Source of the DNA: an uncultured Porphyromonadaceae bacterium
Lineage (GTDB): Bacteria; Bacteroidota; Bacteroidia; Bacteroidales; Muribaculaceae
Reading direction: 5' to 3'
NCBI GenBank assembly: GCA_937921035.1
Contig: CALEUL010000015.1
Location: forward strand, 1 to 37,359
DNA: 37,359 nucleotides
A program made the position numbers and the translations under genes. This document shows, one piece after another, positions 16,009-24,380 of the stretch (positions are counted from its first letter, which is position 1; every line of letters begins with the position of its first letter). The notes beneath the pieces were generated by a model. That model was not told where the DNA came from, made no database searches, and saw only the letters and a list, made by a program, of their open reading frames with translations.

Positions 16009-16045
16009 AAAAAAATAGCCGCCCTCGGCCGAGGGCGGCTGTTTT
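16009..16045 (-). terminator. Palindromic terminator of the 1048-aa protein gene
   Basis: AGCCGCCCTCGG (16017-16028) and CCGAGGGCGGCT (16029-16040) form a perfect 24-bp palindrome. An A run on the left gives a U tract for the minus transcript, and GTTTTT on the right could serve the plus strand, so it may work in both directions. Confidence 0.88.
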
Positions 16046-16065
16046 TAATTTATCCGAGTTGTGGA

Positions 16066-19000
16066 TTATTTGATGATAACCTTTGTGGCAACACCACCCT
16101 GACGGCGAACGTATACGCCGGGTGTGAGGTTTTCAGCCTTAACGCTGATGCCCTGGAGGTTGAAGTATTCAACTTCTGCCTGTGCGTCGATGTTGATATC
16201 TTCTACACCGGTAGAAATGCCCTTGATAACACCGTTACCAGGTGTCGAAGCAACGGGATTGTCGTTAGCGATAGCATAGATGCTGTAGCCGACGCCACGG
16301 CCATAGTAGTGCAGGTTGTTAGCGGCGTCGAAACGCATTGTGGCCCAGTCGGTAGTTGTAACGTCGATAGCCGAGCGGTAATTCAGAACGGGTTCGTCAT
16401 ATTCATCGAAGCTGAGGTCGAAGATACGGATACCGGTTTTGCCGGATATTGCGAGCAGATTACCTTCCTTGTTGATAGCAAGACCGGAGTTGCAGTCAGC
16501 AATCATGTCTTCGGGCCAGTCTTCCTTGTTGATAGATGTCCAGATACGTTCACCATCATTAGTGATAAACTCGAGAGAGAACGAGCCGGTATCCATGAAG
16601 TTAGCACGTACCTGTGTAGCGAAGATACCGCTTTCTACAGTCTGAATCTCAACGTTGGTGTTGTTAAGAGACATAAGACCCCAAGAGGTGGGTGCGGTGG
16701 TGATTGTACGCGAGGTACCGATGTTGTAAACTGCGATGGCGTTGCCAAGAACGTCTTCGTCGAAGGTGTACATGCGGGCGTTTTCACCCTTGCCCTGGAT
16801 TGCAACACAAGGTGTGCCGCTGCCGATGCCGACACCGTTGTACGAGATAAGACCGGAAGAGGCCATCTCGCCTTCGAATACAGAGTAGAGAGCTTCTTCG
16901 GGATCAAGAGGATTGAATGCTGTTACACCGTGGGCATCGTCGCCCCAGGCTGCTACGAGAGCGTGGCCCATGTGTTCTGCGCCACGGAGCGGGTTCGACT
17001 GGTTGCCGTCGCTGCCAAGCAGCGGGTCATTCTTGTGAACCTCGGTTGCAACGAGTTCGCCTGCGGGGTTATAGATGTCGAAGCCGGTGCCTACGTTATG
17101 GCCTACAACGGTGTAGCCGTAGGTTTCATATTCGGGATCGGTGAAAGTGATTACAGAACCACGCTTGGTAACGGGAGCTTCTGCAAAGAATACTTCGCCG
17201 CCTGCTGCGTTGGGTTCCGAAACAACTTTTACTTCCCAGTTATATTCGGCTGCGGACAGCTGAGACATATCAACTGTAGCGGTGTGTTCGCCCTTGGTAG
17301 CTTCGAGAGGAACAGCTACGACGTCGCCTTCTTCAGATGTCAGAACAAGTTCTGCCGAAACAGCGTCGGTAGTCAGTGCATAGTTGACAGTGTAACCGTT
17401 TTCTGTAGCTTCTGCGCTAAGGCCGTAAGCAAATGCTGACTTGTGAACGGGAGCTGCAATCGGGTCGCATTCAACCTTCAGGGTGGCTTCCTTGCTTACG
17501 CTCATGGGATAGGTAAGGGTCAGCTTAACGTTAGTCATTTCGGCTACTTTGATGTTGCCGGCGCCGGACTGACGGCCCAGTACGTATGTACCTTCTCCTT
17601 CGATGTCACTCTCTGCCTTGCCTAAGGAAATTCCCCAGTTGGCATCAGCTATCTTAACTTCGCCTGCAAGAGCGTCAAGTGCAAGAGTATAGATTACTTC
17701 GTCATTTTCGTTAACAGTGTAGTCCGATGCGAACTTGCTTGCGTCGTCATAGCCCCAGCTGTTGAACTCGCCGCGGAGGTAGAGTTCGGGAGCTGTCTTG
17801 TATGCTTCGCCCTCAGCGATGATGGTCGCGAGGTCGGTGGAAACAGTGATGGTGTACTTGCCGGCGGGCAGTGTGTTGTCGCCGTCCTGACCTGCTACAA
17901 GTTTGGTGAGTACGTTAGGTTCAAGCATACCGCCTGCAACACCCAGAAGCTGGGAATTGAAAGTATCCCAATCGCCCTTGGCAGTGGATAGCTTGAAGTT
18001 TACATTGGACTCACTTTCGATATCCATTGCGTAGCCTTCGGGAGTTGTTCTGAATTCAACCGGGTTAACGGGATCCCAGCCCTGGAAGCTACCGGCGGCG
18101 TAGAGCGCGGGAAGTTCGGGCTGATCACCGGCAATCGAGAATCTGTACATTGCGCAAACACCATCGGTGTAAGCGTCGTTTGCAAATACCATGTAAACGT
18201 TAGCTGCGGTTTCGCTGATCTTCTCAACTATCAGACCGCCACCGTTGCCGGTTTTATTGTATTTGCCCCAGCCTGCTTCGGGATCGTACATGTGTGTGTA
18301 AGCCACTACATTGCCTTCTTCGTCGTTAACGAGGAATTCGGGACCCCAGTGCTGGCCTTTGTATTCGGTGTAATGACGGAAATAGTAGTTCTTGCCGCCC
18401 AGATTTACAACGTCGAAACCGTTCTGGCTTGTGGGATACATTGCTATGCCGTCTACAACTACAGCGCCGTCTTCGTTAAGCTCGGGTGCGGGAACCGTGT
18501 AAGCTTCGCCGTCTTCGTTGAAACCGCGGATGTTCCAGCTCTGGATAGCTGTGGAGTTGTGGTAGTACTGGGTGAAGTACATGTCCTCGTCCATCTCGTC
18601 CATGCTGCTGAATGCGGGAACTGCACTGCCCATAGTGTTAGAAGCAGTCTCGCTGATAGCTTCGGAGGTATATTCGGGAACAACAAGTTCGCCATTCTTG
18701 ATAAGAATAGGCAGAGCATTTGTAGCGCCGTTAGCAGTAAGGTAGCAGATACCGCCCTGCTCGCTGAAGAAGTCGCCTACTACACGACCGCACATATCGG
18801 CACGGTTGCCTACGAAAAGAGAGCCGTCGGGAACCTCAAGTGTGAGTTCCTTAACGGTGGCTCCGTCGGCGCTGATAAGGGTGTACTGGTTCCAGTTTGT
18901 TGCACCGGTAGGCCAGTTGCGGTTAACAAGCATGTTGCCGGCGCGGTCTACGAACAGACCCTTGTTCATAGCCTTGTCGCTTACAAAGACAGTATCAACA

Positions 19001-19212
19001 TTGTCTTTCTCTACTGTTGTGATGTAATTGCCATCGGTAATGTAAATCTTTCCGTTAGCTGCATTACCGCCGCGTACCGCAGCGTTTGCACTACCGAAAC
19101 CGGCATGTGTGCGCCACATCTCTGTTAATGTTGGCGTCTGGGCATTTGCCATGAATGCGCTTGCAGTCAGTGCAAAAATTCCAAACGTAGCCTTGAGTAA
19201 TGAAATGTTCAT
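16066..19212 (-). CDS. Large secreted protein with SusE/F-like domains in a propeller-like scaffold
   Basis: A 1048-aa exported protein with a signal peptide (about residues 1-24, ending MANAQ). Residues about 25-365 and about 700-985 read like beta-propeller blades (GKIYITDGNYITTVEKDNVD; GLAINKEGNLLAISGKTGIR). Between them are two domains resembling the starch-binding SusE/SusF fold: ALYAAGSFQGWDPVNPVEF and ELYLRGEFNSWGYDDASKF, with the Gly-x-Phe-x-x-Trp signature of such carbohydrate-binding modules. The C-terminus VEYFNLQGISVK...GVYVRRQGGVATKVIIK matches the tail of the LRR protein. It probably binds glycans at the cell surface; no catalytic residues are recognised. It is monocistronic and its 3' end has a strong terminator. 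Confidence 0.75.
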   Translation of the reverse strand: MNISLLKATFGIFALTASAFMANAQTPTLTEMWRTHAGFGSANAAVRGGNAANGKIYITDGNYITTVEKDNVDTVFVSDKAMNKGLFVDRAGNMLVNRNWPTGATNWNQYTLISADGATVKELTLEVPDGSLFVGNRADMCGRVVGDFFSEQGGICYLTANGATNALPILIKNGELVVPEYTSEAISETASNTMGSAVPAFSSMDEMDEDMYFTQYYHNSTAIQSWNIRGFNEDGEAYTVPAPELNEDGAVVVDGIAMYPTSQNGFDVVNLGGKNYYFRHYTEYKGQHWGPEFLVNDEEGNVVAYTHMYDPEAGWGKYNKTGNGGGLIVEKISETAANVYMVFANDAYTDGVCAMYRFSIAGDQPELPALYAAGSFQGWDPVNPVEFRTTPEGYAMDIESESNVNFKLSTAKGDWDTFNSQLLGVAGGMLEPNVLTKLVAGQDGDNTLPAGKYTITVSTDLATIIAEGEAYKTAPELYLRGEFNSWGYDDASKFASDYTVNENDEVIYTLALDALAGEVKIADANWGISLGKAESDIEGEGTYVLGRQSGAGNIKVAEMTNVKLTLTYPMSVSKEATLKVECDPIAAPVHKSAFAYGLSAEATENGYTVNYALTTDAVSAELVLTSEEGDVVAVPLEATKGEHTATVDMSQLSAAEYNWEVKVVSEPNAAGGEVFFAEAPVTKRGSVITFTDPEYETYGYTVVGHNVGTGFDIYNPAGELVATEVHKNDPLLGSDGNQSNPLRGAEHMGHALVAAWGDDAHGVTAFNPLDPEEALYSVFEGEMASSGLISYNGVGIGSGTPCVAIQGKGENARMYTFDEDVLGNAIAVYNIGTSRTITTAPTSWGLMSLNNTNVEIQTVESGIFATQVRANFMDTGSFSLEFITNDGERIWTSINKEDWPEDMIADCNSGLAINKEGNLLAISGKTGIRIFDLSFDEYDEPVLNYRSAIDVTTTDWATMRFDAANNLHYYGRGVGYSIYAIANDNPVASTPGNGVIKGISTGVEDINIDAQAEVEYFNLQGISVKAENLTPGVYVRRQGGVATKVIIK

Positions 19213-19485
19213 TTTGCTGATTTTAAGGTTAATATTGGTATTAAAAACGTATATTCGCTATTTTATGTCTTTCTACGGTACTGAAATGCTTCCTTATAAG
19301 CACTATTCAGCGCCAAAAATAAATATTATTATTAAGAAGACCAAAAATTCTCAAAATAATTTAATTGTTTTAACCTTTGATAACACCAATTCAACAGATT
19401 TAATACCCCTGACAACCCTCAAGAATGTATGCCCGCGCCAAAAAAAAGTCGGGGCATGTCAAAAAATGTAGGAAGTGCAAAAAAA

Positions 19486-19514
19486 TGTAGGGACGTGCCT
19501 TTGGCACGTCAGCA
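19486..19514 (+). repeat. REP-like hairpin element, copy 2
   Basis: Identical over 29 bases to copy 1 at 15886-15914 and in the same orientation. It too is preceded by an imperfect repeat of about 20 bp that shares the TGTAGG start, and lies a little over 100 bp beyond the 3' end of a minus-strand gene, like copy 1. Confidence 0.75.
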
Positions 19515-19575
19515 TCGCCCAACCGCATCAAAACCGCCAACCAAAAAATCCCCAACCCACGCAAAAAAAACCACG

Positions 19576-19606
19576 AAAAAAAAAGCTGCGCTTTCGCGCA
19601 GCTTTT
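19576..19606 (-). terminator. Rho-independent terminator of pckA
   Basis: AAAAGCTGCGC (19581-19591) and GCGCAGCTTTT (19596-19606) pair perfectly with loop TTTC; on the minus strand the hairpin is followed by a long U run from the A tract at 19576-19584. Confidence 0.9.
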
Positions 19607-19629
19607 TCATATAAAATGGGAACGATTTA

Positions 19630-21267
19630 TCAGAGACGGGGACCAGCGGCTACCAGAGCCTTGCCGGACTCATGGTTTTCGTACTTCGCAAAGTTCTTGA
19701 TGAAGCGGGCTGCCAGATCTTCGGCCTTCTTTGTCCACTCCTCGGGGTTAGCGTAAGTATCGCGCGGGTCGAGGATCTTGGGATCAACACCGGGAAGTTC
19801 GGTAGGAATCTCGAAGTTGAAGATGGGGAGCTTCTTGGTAGGAGCTGTAAGGATGTCGCCACCCAGGATAGCGTCGATAATGCCGCGGGTATCCTTGATG
19901 GAGATACGTTTGCCTGTGCCGTTCCAGCCGGTGTTTACAAGGAATGCCTTGGCGCCCGATTTTTCCATACGCTTAACAAGTTCTTCTGCGTATTTTGTGG
20001 GGTGCAGTTCAAGGAATGCCTGGCCGAAGCAAGCGGAGAAAGTAGGTGTAGGCTCGGTGATACCGCGTTCGGTACCGGCAAGCTTAGCGGTGAAGCCGCT
20101 CAGGAAGTAGTACTTCGTCTGCTCGCTGTCGAGGATAGAAACGGGAGGAAGAACACCGAATGCGTCCGCGCTGAGGAAGATAACGTTCTTTGCAGCGGGT
20201 CCGTGGCTGATAGGCTTAACGATGTTCTTGATAAAGTAGATAGGATAGCTTACGCGGGTATTCTCGGTAACGCTCTTGTCGGAGAAGTCGATTTTGCCGT
20301 CCTTGTCAACGGTAACGTTCTCCAGAAGTGCGTCGCGACGGATAGCGTTGTAGATGTCGGGTTCGCTTTCCTTGTCAAGGTTGATAACCTTGGCATAGCA
20401 GCCGCCCTCGAAGTTGAACACGCCGTTGTCGTCCCAGCCGTGTTCGTCGTCGCCGATAAGGAGACGCTTGGGATCGGTGGAAAGAGTGGTCTTGCCGGTG
20501 CCGGAGAGGCCGAAGAAGATAGCGGTGTTCTCGCCGTTCATGTCGGTGTTTGCCGAGCAGTGCATCGAAGCGATGCCCTGGAGGGGGAGGAAGTAGTTCA
20601 TCATGGAGAACATACCTTTCTTCATTTCACCGCCGTACCAGGTGTTGATGATTACCTGCTCGCGGGAAGTGATGTTGAATACCACGGCGGTTTCGCTGTT
20701 GAGGCCAAGTTCTGCGTAGTTGGTCAGTTTTGCCTTCGATGCGTTGTATACTACGAAGTCAGGGGTAAAGTCCTTCAGTTCCTCGTCGGTAGGACGGATG
20801 AACATGTTCTTTACAAAGTGTGCCTGCCATGCTACCTCTACAATGAAACGTACTGCCATGCGGGTGTCCTTGTTGGCACCGCAGAAGCCGTCTACTACAT
20901 AGAGCTTCTTGTTGGAGAGTTCCTTAAGAGCGAGTTCCTTGCAAGCTTTCCAAGCTTCCTGGGATGCGGGCTTGTTGTCGTTCTTGTATTCGGGAGTAGT
21001 CCACCATACAGTGTCCTTGGATTTCTCGTCAAGAACGATGAATTTGTCTTTGGGAGAACGGCCGGTGTATACGCCTGTGAAAACGTCTACTGCGCCGAGT
21101 TCGGTAACATAACCTTTCTCGTAGCCGGTGAGGCTGGGATCGGTCTCATCCTTGAACAGTTCTTCGTAAGTGGGGTTGTAAATCACTTCGGTTGTGCCTT
21201 CGATGCCATATTTGGCGAGGTCGGCTTTCACTTCGGCCGCGCGGGCCTTTCTGATGTCTTCGCTCAT
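19630..21267 (-). CDS. pckA: ATP-dependent phosphoenolpyruvate carboxykinase
   Basis: A 545-aa enzyme that interconverts oxaloacetate + ATP and PEP + CO2 + ADP. In Bacteroidales it mainly runs towards oxaloacetate, fixing CO2 on the route to succinate and propionate. Seen in the sequence: RSPKDK (70-75), the kinase-1 P-loop GLSGTGKTT (253-261), kinase-2 LIGDDEHGWDD, the substrate site EVAWQAHFVKNMFIRP and ITSREQVIINTWYGGEMKKG. Length is that of the ATP class. It is a single-gene unit with a -7 element upstream and a terminator downstream. The carbonic anhydrase and meaB in the same window serve the same CO2/propionate chemistry. Confidence 0.97.
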   Translation of the reverse strand: MSEDIRKARAAEVKADLAKYGIEGTTEVIYNPTYEELFKDETDPSLTGYEKGYVTELGAVDVFTGVYTGRSPKDKFIVLDEKSKDTVWWTTPEYKNDNKPASQEAWKACKELALKELSNKKLYVVDGFCGANKDTRMAVRFIVEVAWQAHFVKNMFIRPTDEELKDFTPDFVVYNASKAKLTNYAELGLNSETAVVFNITSREQVIINTWYGGEMKKGMFSMMNYFLPLQGIASMHCSANTDMNGENTAIFFGLSGTGKTTLSTDPKRLLIGDDEHGWDDNGVFNFEGGCYAKVINLDKESEPDIYNAIRRDALLENVTVDKDGKIDFSDKSVTENTRVSYPIYFIKNIVKPISHGPAAKNVIFLSADAFGVLPPVSILDSEQTKYYFLSGFTAKLAGTERGITEPTPTFSACFGQAFLELHPTKYAEELVKRMEKSGAKAFLVNTGWNGTGKRISIKDTRGIIDAILGGDILTAPTKKLPIFNFEIPTELPGVDPKILDPRDTYANPEEWTKKAEDLAARFIKNFAKYENHESGKALVAAGPRL

Positions 21268-21346
21268 ATTGCTTGAGTATATAAGTAGTTATGTATGTTA
21301 ATTTCTATCTGAATTTTTGCATAGGTCAACCCCTTGTTAACCGAGT

Positions 21347-21355
21347 GCAAAGGTA
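21347..21355 (-). promoter_or_regulatory. -7 promoter element of pckA
   Basis: On the minus strand the bases read TACCTTTGC, a perfect TAnnTTTG match, 80 nt before the ATG. No -33 TTTG lies at the standard spacing. The leader is long and AT-rich. Confidence 0.65.
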
Positions 21356-21608
21356 GGAAATTTTTTGTTGATTTCTTCGATTATGGAAATTTTTCTTTAT
21401 TAATTTTGCTTAATTAAGGGTAGGAAGTGGGGGTGGAGTGCGGAGAGCGGAGGGTGTAGAGGCATTTTGACTGAGGGCATTTGATATGGAGAGTGGAGAG
21501 AAAATTTCAATGGGCTTGAAAAGCAAAAGAATAACGGTTGGTAACTTCTCAGGTTCGATATAATAATAAGGATTTAAACTTTTTGCAAGAAGTTTCAGAG
21601 ATATTTAC

Positions 21609-21616
21609 TAACTTTG
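21609..21616 (+). promoter_or_regulatory. -7 promoter element of the S23-like gene
   Basis: TAACTTTG matches the consensus and lies only 4 nt before the ATG at 21620, which would give an almost leaderless message. A TTTG at 21582-21585 is 23 nt upstream, slightly too far. Confidence 0.5.
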
Positions 21617-21619
21617 AAT

Positions 21620-21999
21620 ATGGAAGAATTTACATTTGAAAAAAATTACAGGTTTGGCATAAAGCGAGAACGCTTGTCAAAGAGGTGTATGCTCTTATTG
21701 ACAAGCTCCCTTCAAATGAAAAATACGGCTTATGCAACCAATTAAGCCGCGCCATTATTTCTGTGCCGTCGAATATTGCAGAGGGATGTGGCAGACCGTC
21801 CCTTAAAGAACGGCTGCATTTCTATGAAATCGCTTATGGTTCATTAATGGAATCTTATGCACAAATAGTGATTGCATGCGACCTCGGGATGGTCAGTGAA
21901 TCAGATTTTGCTGAAATCAAACCTATGTTCGTAGAAATATCAAGAATGATAAGCGGCCTAAGAAAATCCCTCCAGACGAAACTAAAACAAACTACCTAA
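21620..21999 (+). pseudogene. S23/four-helix-bundle protein gene with a frameshift in an A7 run
   Basis: The C-terminal 104 residues from 21685 (VYALIDKLPSNEKYGLCNQL, IISVPSNIAEGCGRPSLKER, FYEIAYGSLMES) are a clear match to the S23-like four-helix-bundle family, which also includes the Avd proteins of diversity-generating retroelements. Reading upstream in that frame gives KKLQVWHKARTLVKE, the family's helix 1, until a TGA at 21637. The natural start MEEFTFEK from ATG 21620 is in the next frame. The two frames meet in seven A (21639-21645); one added A would join them. It is either a broken gene, a slippage-dependent gene or a sequencing error. Family function is unknown. Confidence 0.75.
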
Positions 22000-22002
22000 T
22001 TA

Positions 22003-23382
22003 CTAAAACTCCTCTCCACTCTTCACACTCCACTCTCCACTTTTTACAATATGCTTAATTTGCCACATCACCATTGCAAAGGTAGCCACCGTCGCCATTG
22101 CATCAGAGGCCGGAAAAGCCCACCAGACCCCGCGCAGACCAAGCGCCGCCGGCAAAATAAACAGAAGCGGTATCAGAAACACCACCTGACGCATAAGGCT
22201 CACTACTATCGACTTCATGGCCATGCCGATACTCTGGAACAGCGTTGTGGATATTATCTGAAAGCCAACCATCGGGAAAGCAAGCAGACAGCACGAGAAA
22301 GCCGTCTCCGTTGCGTCGAGCAGAGCTGTGTCGGTGCTGAATGCCATACCAACCTCGCGCGGGAACAGCAGTCCAAGCACTCCGCCGACGGCCGTTACCA
22401 CTGTCGCCGCTCCGACAGCCAGCCAGAACGTCCGCCGGAGACGGTGCATGTGCCCGGCGCCGTAGTTGTAGCCTAAGATTGGCTGAAGACCCTGGCACAC
22501 TCCAAGCACGACAGACGTCAGCAGCGACGTATACGTTATCATGATACCGGCTGCCGCGATATCGCGGTCTGTGCCGTAGCGAAGCAGACTGTTGTTGATA
22601 ATCGCATTGATTACGCAGCCGGCGGCATTGACAAGCGTGGGAGCAGCACCCAGCGGCACGACGGCGGCAACGATGCGCCACCGAAGCCGGAAGGTGCCGC
22701 GATGGAACCGCAGCGTAACATCCTTGCGCATGAAGTGAGCCATAACAAAGGCCGCAGACGTCAGCATGGCAATGTCGGTGGCATAAGCAGCCCCACGTAT
22801 ACCCCACCCGAATACATATATAAATAAAGGATCGAGAGCGGTATTGACTATCGCGCCTAAAAACATTGTGTACATGGCACGCCGCGGGTAGCCGGAGGCG
22901 CGCATAAGATTGTTGAAACTGTATGTTATGTTTGCCAGCAGCAGACCCGGCAGCAGAGGCATCATATACATGCGCGCATACGGAAGCGTCGCATCGCTGG
23001 CGCCGAACAGGTGCAGCATCGGATCCATAAAGATAGCGAACAACGCTATGTACACCACCGCGTTGATAATTGTGAGCGTGAGGGCGTTCCCAAGAATCTC
23101 CCTTGCCCGGGCTACATTTTTCTCCCCAAGGACAATCGACAGCCGCGCCGTCGACCCTACGCCTACAAGGATTCCCACCGCCGCCGAAAGGTTCATCAGC
23201 GGAAATGTGATTGTCAGACCCGCTATAGCATCGGGGCCCACCCACTGCCCTATGAAGATTCGGTCCACTACATTGTAGAGCGACATCACTAACATGCCCA
23301 CCACTGCTGGTAGGCTATATTGCCACAACAGACGCCCGACAGGACGGGTGGCTAAGTCGGTAAGACGTTTATCCTGGTTCAT
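22003..23382 (-). CDS. MATE family efflux transporter
   Basis: A 459-aa membrane protein with about twelve transmembrane helices in two homologous halves, in keeping with MATE antiporters that export drugs or metabolites in exchange for Na+ or H+. Diagnostic stretches are SLYNVVDRIFIGQWVGPDAI (helix 1-2), GVGSTARLSIVLGEKN, and in the second half GVCQGLQPILGYNYGAG. Substrate cannot be told. The C-terminal KSGEWSVKSGEEF is encoded by the pyrimidine-rich repeat at 22012-22041, so the repeat seems to have replaced the original end. It ends 3 nt from the convergent S23-like gene. Confidence 0.92.
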   Translation of the reverse strand: MNQDKRLTDLATRPVGRLLWQYSLPAVVGMLVMSLYNVVDRIFIGQWVGPDAIAGLTITFPLMNLSAAVGILVGVGSTARLSIVLGEKNVARAREILGNALTLTIINAVVYIALFAIFMDPMLHLFGASDATLPYARMYMMPLLPGLLLANITYSFNNLMRASGYPRRAMYTMFLGAIVNTALDPLFIYVFGWGIRGAAYATDIAMLTSAAFVMAHFMRKDVTLRFHRGTFRLRWRIVAAVVPLGAAPTLVNAAGCVINAIINNSLLRYGTDRDIAAAGIMITYTSLLTSVVLGVCQGLQPILGYNYGAGHMHRLRRTFWLAVGAATVVTAVGGVLGLLFPREVGMAFSTDTALLDATETAFSCCLLAFPMVGFQIISTTLFQSIGMAMKSIVVSLMRQVVFLIPLLFILPAALGLRGVWWAFPASDAMATVATFAMVMWQIKHIVKSGEWSVKSGEEF

Positions 23383-23396
23383 TGCTTGATATACAT

Positions 23397-23424
23397 AAGG
23401 CCGTCGGAAATATGCGACGGCCTT
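23397..23424 (-). terminator. 10-bp hairpin between the TPR and MATE genes
   Basis: AAGGCCGTCG (23397-23406) and CGACGGCCTT (23415-23424) pair perfectly with an 8-nt loop. It lies 14 nt before the MATE start and downstream of the TPR gene on the minus strand, without a U tract. It could end TPR transcription or control MATE translation from its leader. Confidence 0.5.
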
Positions 23425-23488
23425 ACAAATTGGTTATGGCTTGGTGTGTCCGCCCGACAGAAGGCCGTGCGGACGAACCTGTATTTTT

Positions 23489-24133
23489 TTATTCTGCCTG
23501 CGCAAGTGCGCGCTCGTAGAACTTGCGGATGTCTGTGCGGGTTGTGGCCACATAGGAGGGATATTCGTCTATTATCTCCTTGTATGCGGCGGCCTCGGCC
23601 TTATAGTTCTTCTGTTCGCGGTAAACGTTGGCTTCCTTTATAAGAATGAAGGGAACGATTTCGGGGTTCTCGTCGGCTACGCTGATAGCTTTCTTATAGG
23701 CGGCCAGACCTTTGTCGAGCTGACCCAGGTTTACGTAGCAGTCGCCGGTAAGGGAGTATACGCCCGGTTCGGCAACCTCGTCGTCAAGCGAGCAGTCCTC
23801 CAGATATTCTAGAGCTTCCTGATATTTTTCCTCGTTGTAAAGACGGATACCCATTTCTGCCTTTGCACGGTTGCCGCTCTTGTAGCCCATGCCGGCCACC
23901 TCCTTGTAGAGGGCGGTTGCAACGCTGTCGTTGGCTGCTGCGTCGGCTTTGGCGATAGCTTCGTCGGCCTTGCGGCTGCCTGCCTGTGCGATGAGGATCC
24001 ATGCCAGTGCTGCTACAACTGCCGCGATAACGACTACTGAGCATGCCATTAAGGTCTTTTTGTTAGCTTTTGCCTTTGCTACGATGTCCTCTGCAACTTC
24101 GGGCGTCTGCTGTTCCTTTTCTTTGTTTTCCAT
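23489..24133 (-). CDS. Membrane-anchored tetratricopeptide-repeat protein
   Basis: A 214-aa protein with a charged cytoplasmic N-terminus, a transmembrane helix at about residues 27-50 (TLMACSVVVIAAVVAALAWI) and a periplasmic part containing TPR-like repeats: RAKAEMGIRLYNEEKYQEAL, VYSLTGDCYVNLGQLDKGLA, IKEANVYREQKNYKAEAAAY. The design is like YfgM-type proteins, which bridge the translocon and periplasmic chaperones, but the similarity is general and the function is not assigned. It has its own -7 element (24210-24218, minus) 77 nt upstream. Confidence 0.8.
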   Translation of the reverse strand: MENKEKEQQTPEVAEDIVAKAKANKKTLMACSVVVIAAVVAALAWILIAQAGSRKADEAIAKADAAANDSVATALYKEVAGMGYKSGNRAKAEMGIRLYNEEKYQEALEYLEDCSLDDEVAEPGVYSLTGDCYVNLGQLDKGLAAYKKAISVADENPEIVPFILIKEANVYREQKNYKAEAAAYKEIIDEYPSYVATTRTDIRKFYERALAQAE

Positions 24134-24209
24134 TGCTATGTCAAGTGTTTATTTATTCGGAAATTCATGCGAAGCGCTACATGCCCGGGGCATATCTGCG
24201 TTTCAAAGT

Positions 24210-24218
24210 GCAAAAATA
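24210..24218 (-). promoter_or_regulatory. -7 promoter element of the TPR gene
   Basis: On the minus strand the bases read TATTTTTGC, a match to TAnnTTTG. The rest of the 247-bp gap up to 24380 shows no gene; no terminator for the acetyltransferase gene is visible. Confidence 0.55.
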
Positions 24219-24380
24219 GCGTTTATTTTTAATATCCGAAAATTTCAGGACCTGTTTTTAATTATTATTGCGATAGATTTATATCCCGATTTATATCCAC
24301 ATGCCTTAACTACCTTGCATAAAGCACTCAGAAGTTGTGTCATTTTAATTGCGCCTGCCACTCAACACTGTGCACAAGGT

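Larger units (their letters stand above)
15708..16065. other. Intergenic region between convergent recA and secreted-protein genes
   Basis: This 358-bp stretch holds the recA terminator, the 21-bp tandem repeat, REP-like copy 1, a run of eleven C (15988-15998) and the palindromic terminator of the minus gene. I see no coding sequence or RNA gene in it. Confidence 0.7.
19213..19629. other. AT-rich intergenic region
   Basis: The 417-bp gap contains the AT-rich leader of the 1048-aa protein gene (no clear -7 match; TACGTTTT on the minus strand near 19245 is the nearest), a short imperfect tandem of the form AAAAAATGTAGG at about 19461-19492, REP-like copy 2 and the pckA terminator. No coding sequence is supported. 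Confidence 0.6.
21268..21619. other. Intergenic region with purine-rich repeats
   Basis: The 352-bp gap between divergent pckA and the S23-like gene contains the pckA -7 element, then a G-rich purine stretch (21417-21502) with GGAGAGTGGAGAGAAA at 21487-21502, and the -7 element TAACTTTG at 21609-21616. I see no gene in it. Confidence 0.6.
21490..22040. repeat. Inverted purine/pyrimidine repeats around the S23-like gene
   Basis: AGAGTGGAGAG (21490-21500) has a perfect inverted copy CTCTCCACTCT at 22012-22022, and further variants of CACTCTCCACT lie at 22018-22041. They bracket the S23-like gene, and the right-hand set also encodes the last residues of the MATE protein. A small mobile or duplicated unit is possible. 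Confidence 0.55.

Noticed and set aside
15895..17439. 514-aa open frame on the plus strand
   Set aside because: It mirrors the end of the 1048-aa secreted protein, runs through the terminator palindrome and the C11 run, and shows no domain.
19672..21276. 534-aa open frame on the plus strand
   Set aside because: It is the antisense shadow of pckA, whose motifs are all intact.
22103..23245. 380-aa open frame on the minus strand inside the MATE gene
   Set aside because: It is a shifted frame of the transporter gene with arginine/cysteine-rich composition and no motif.
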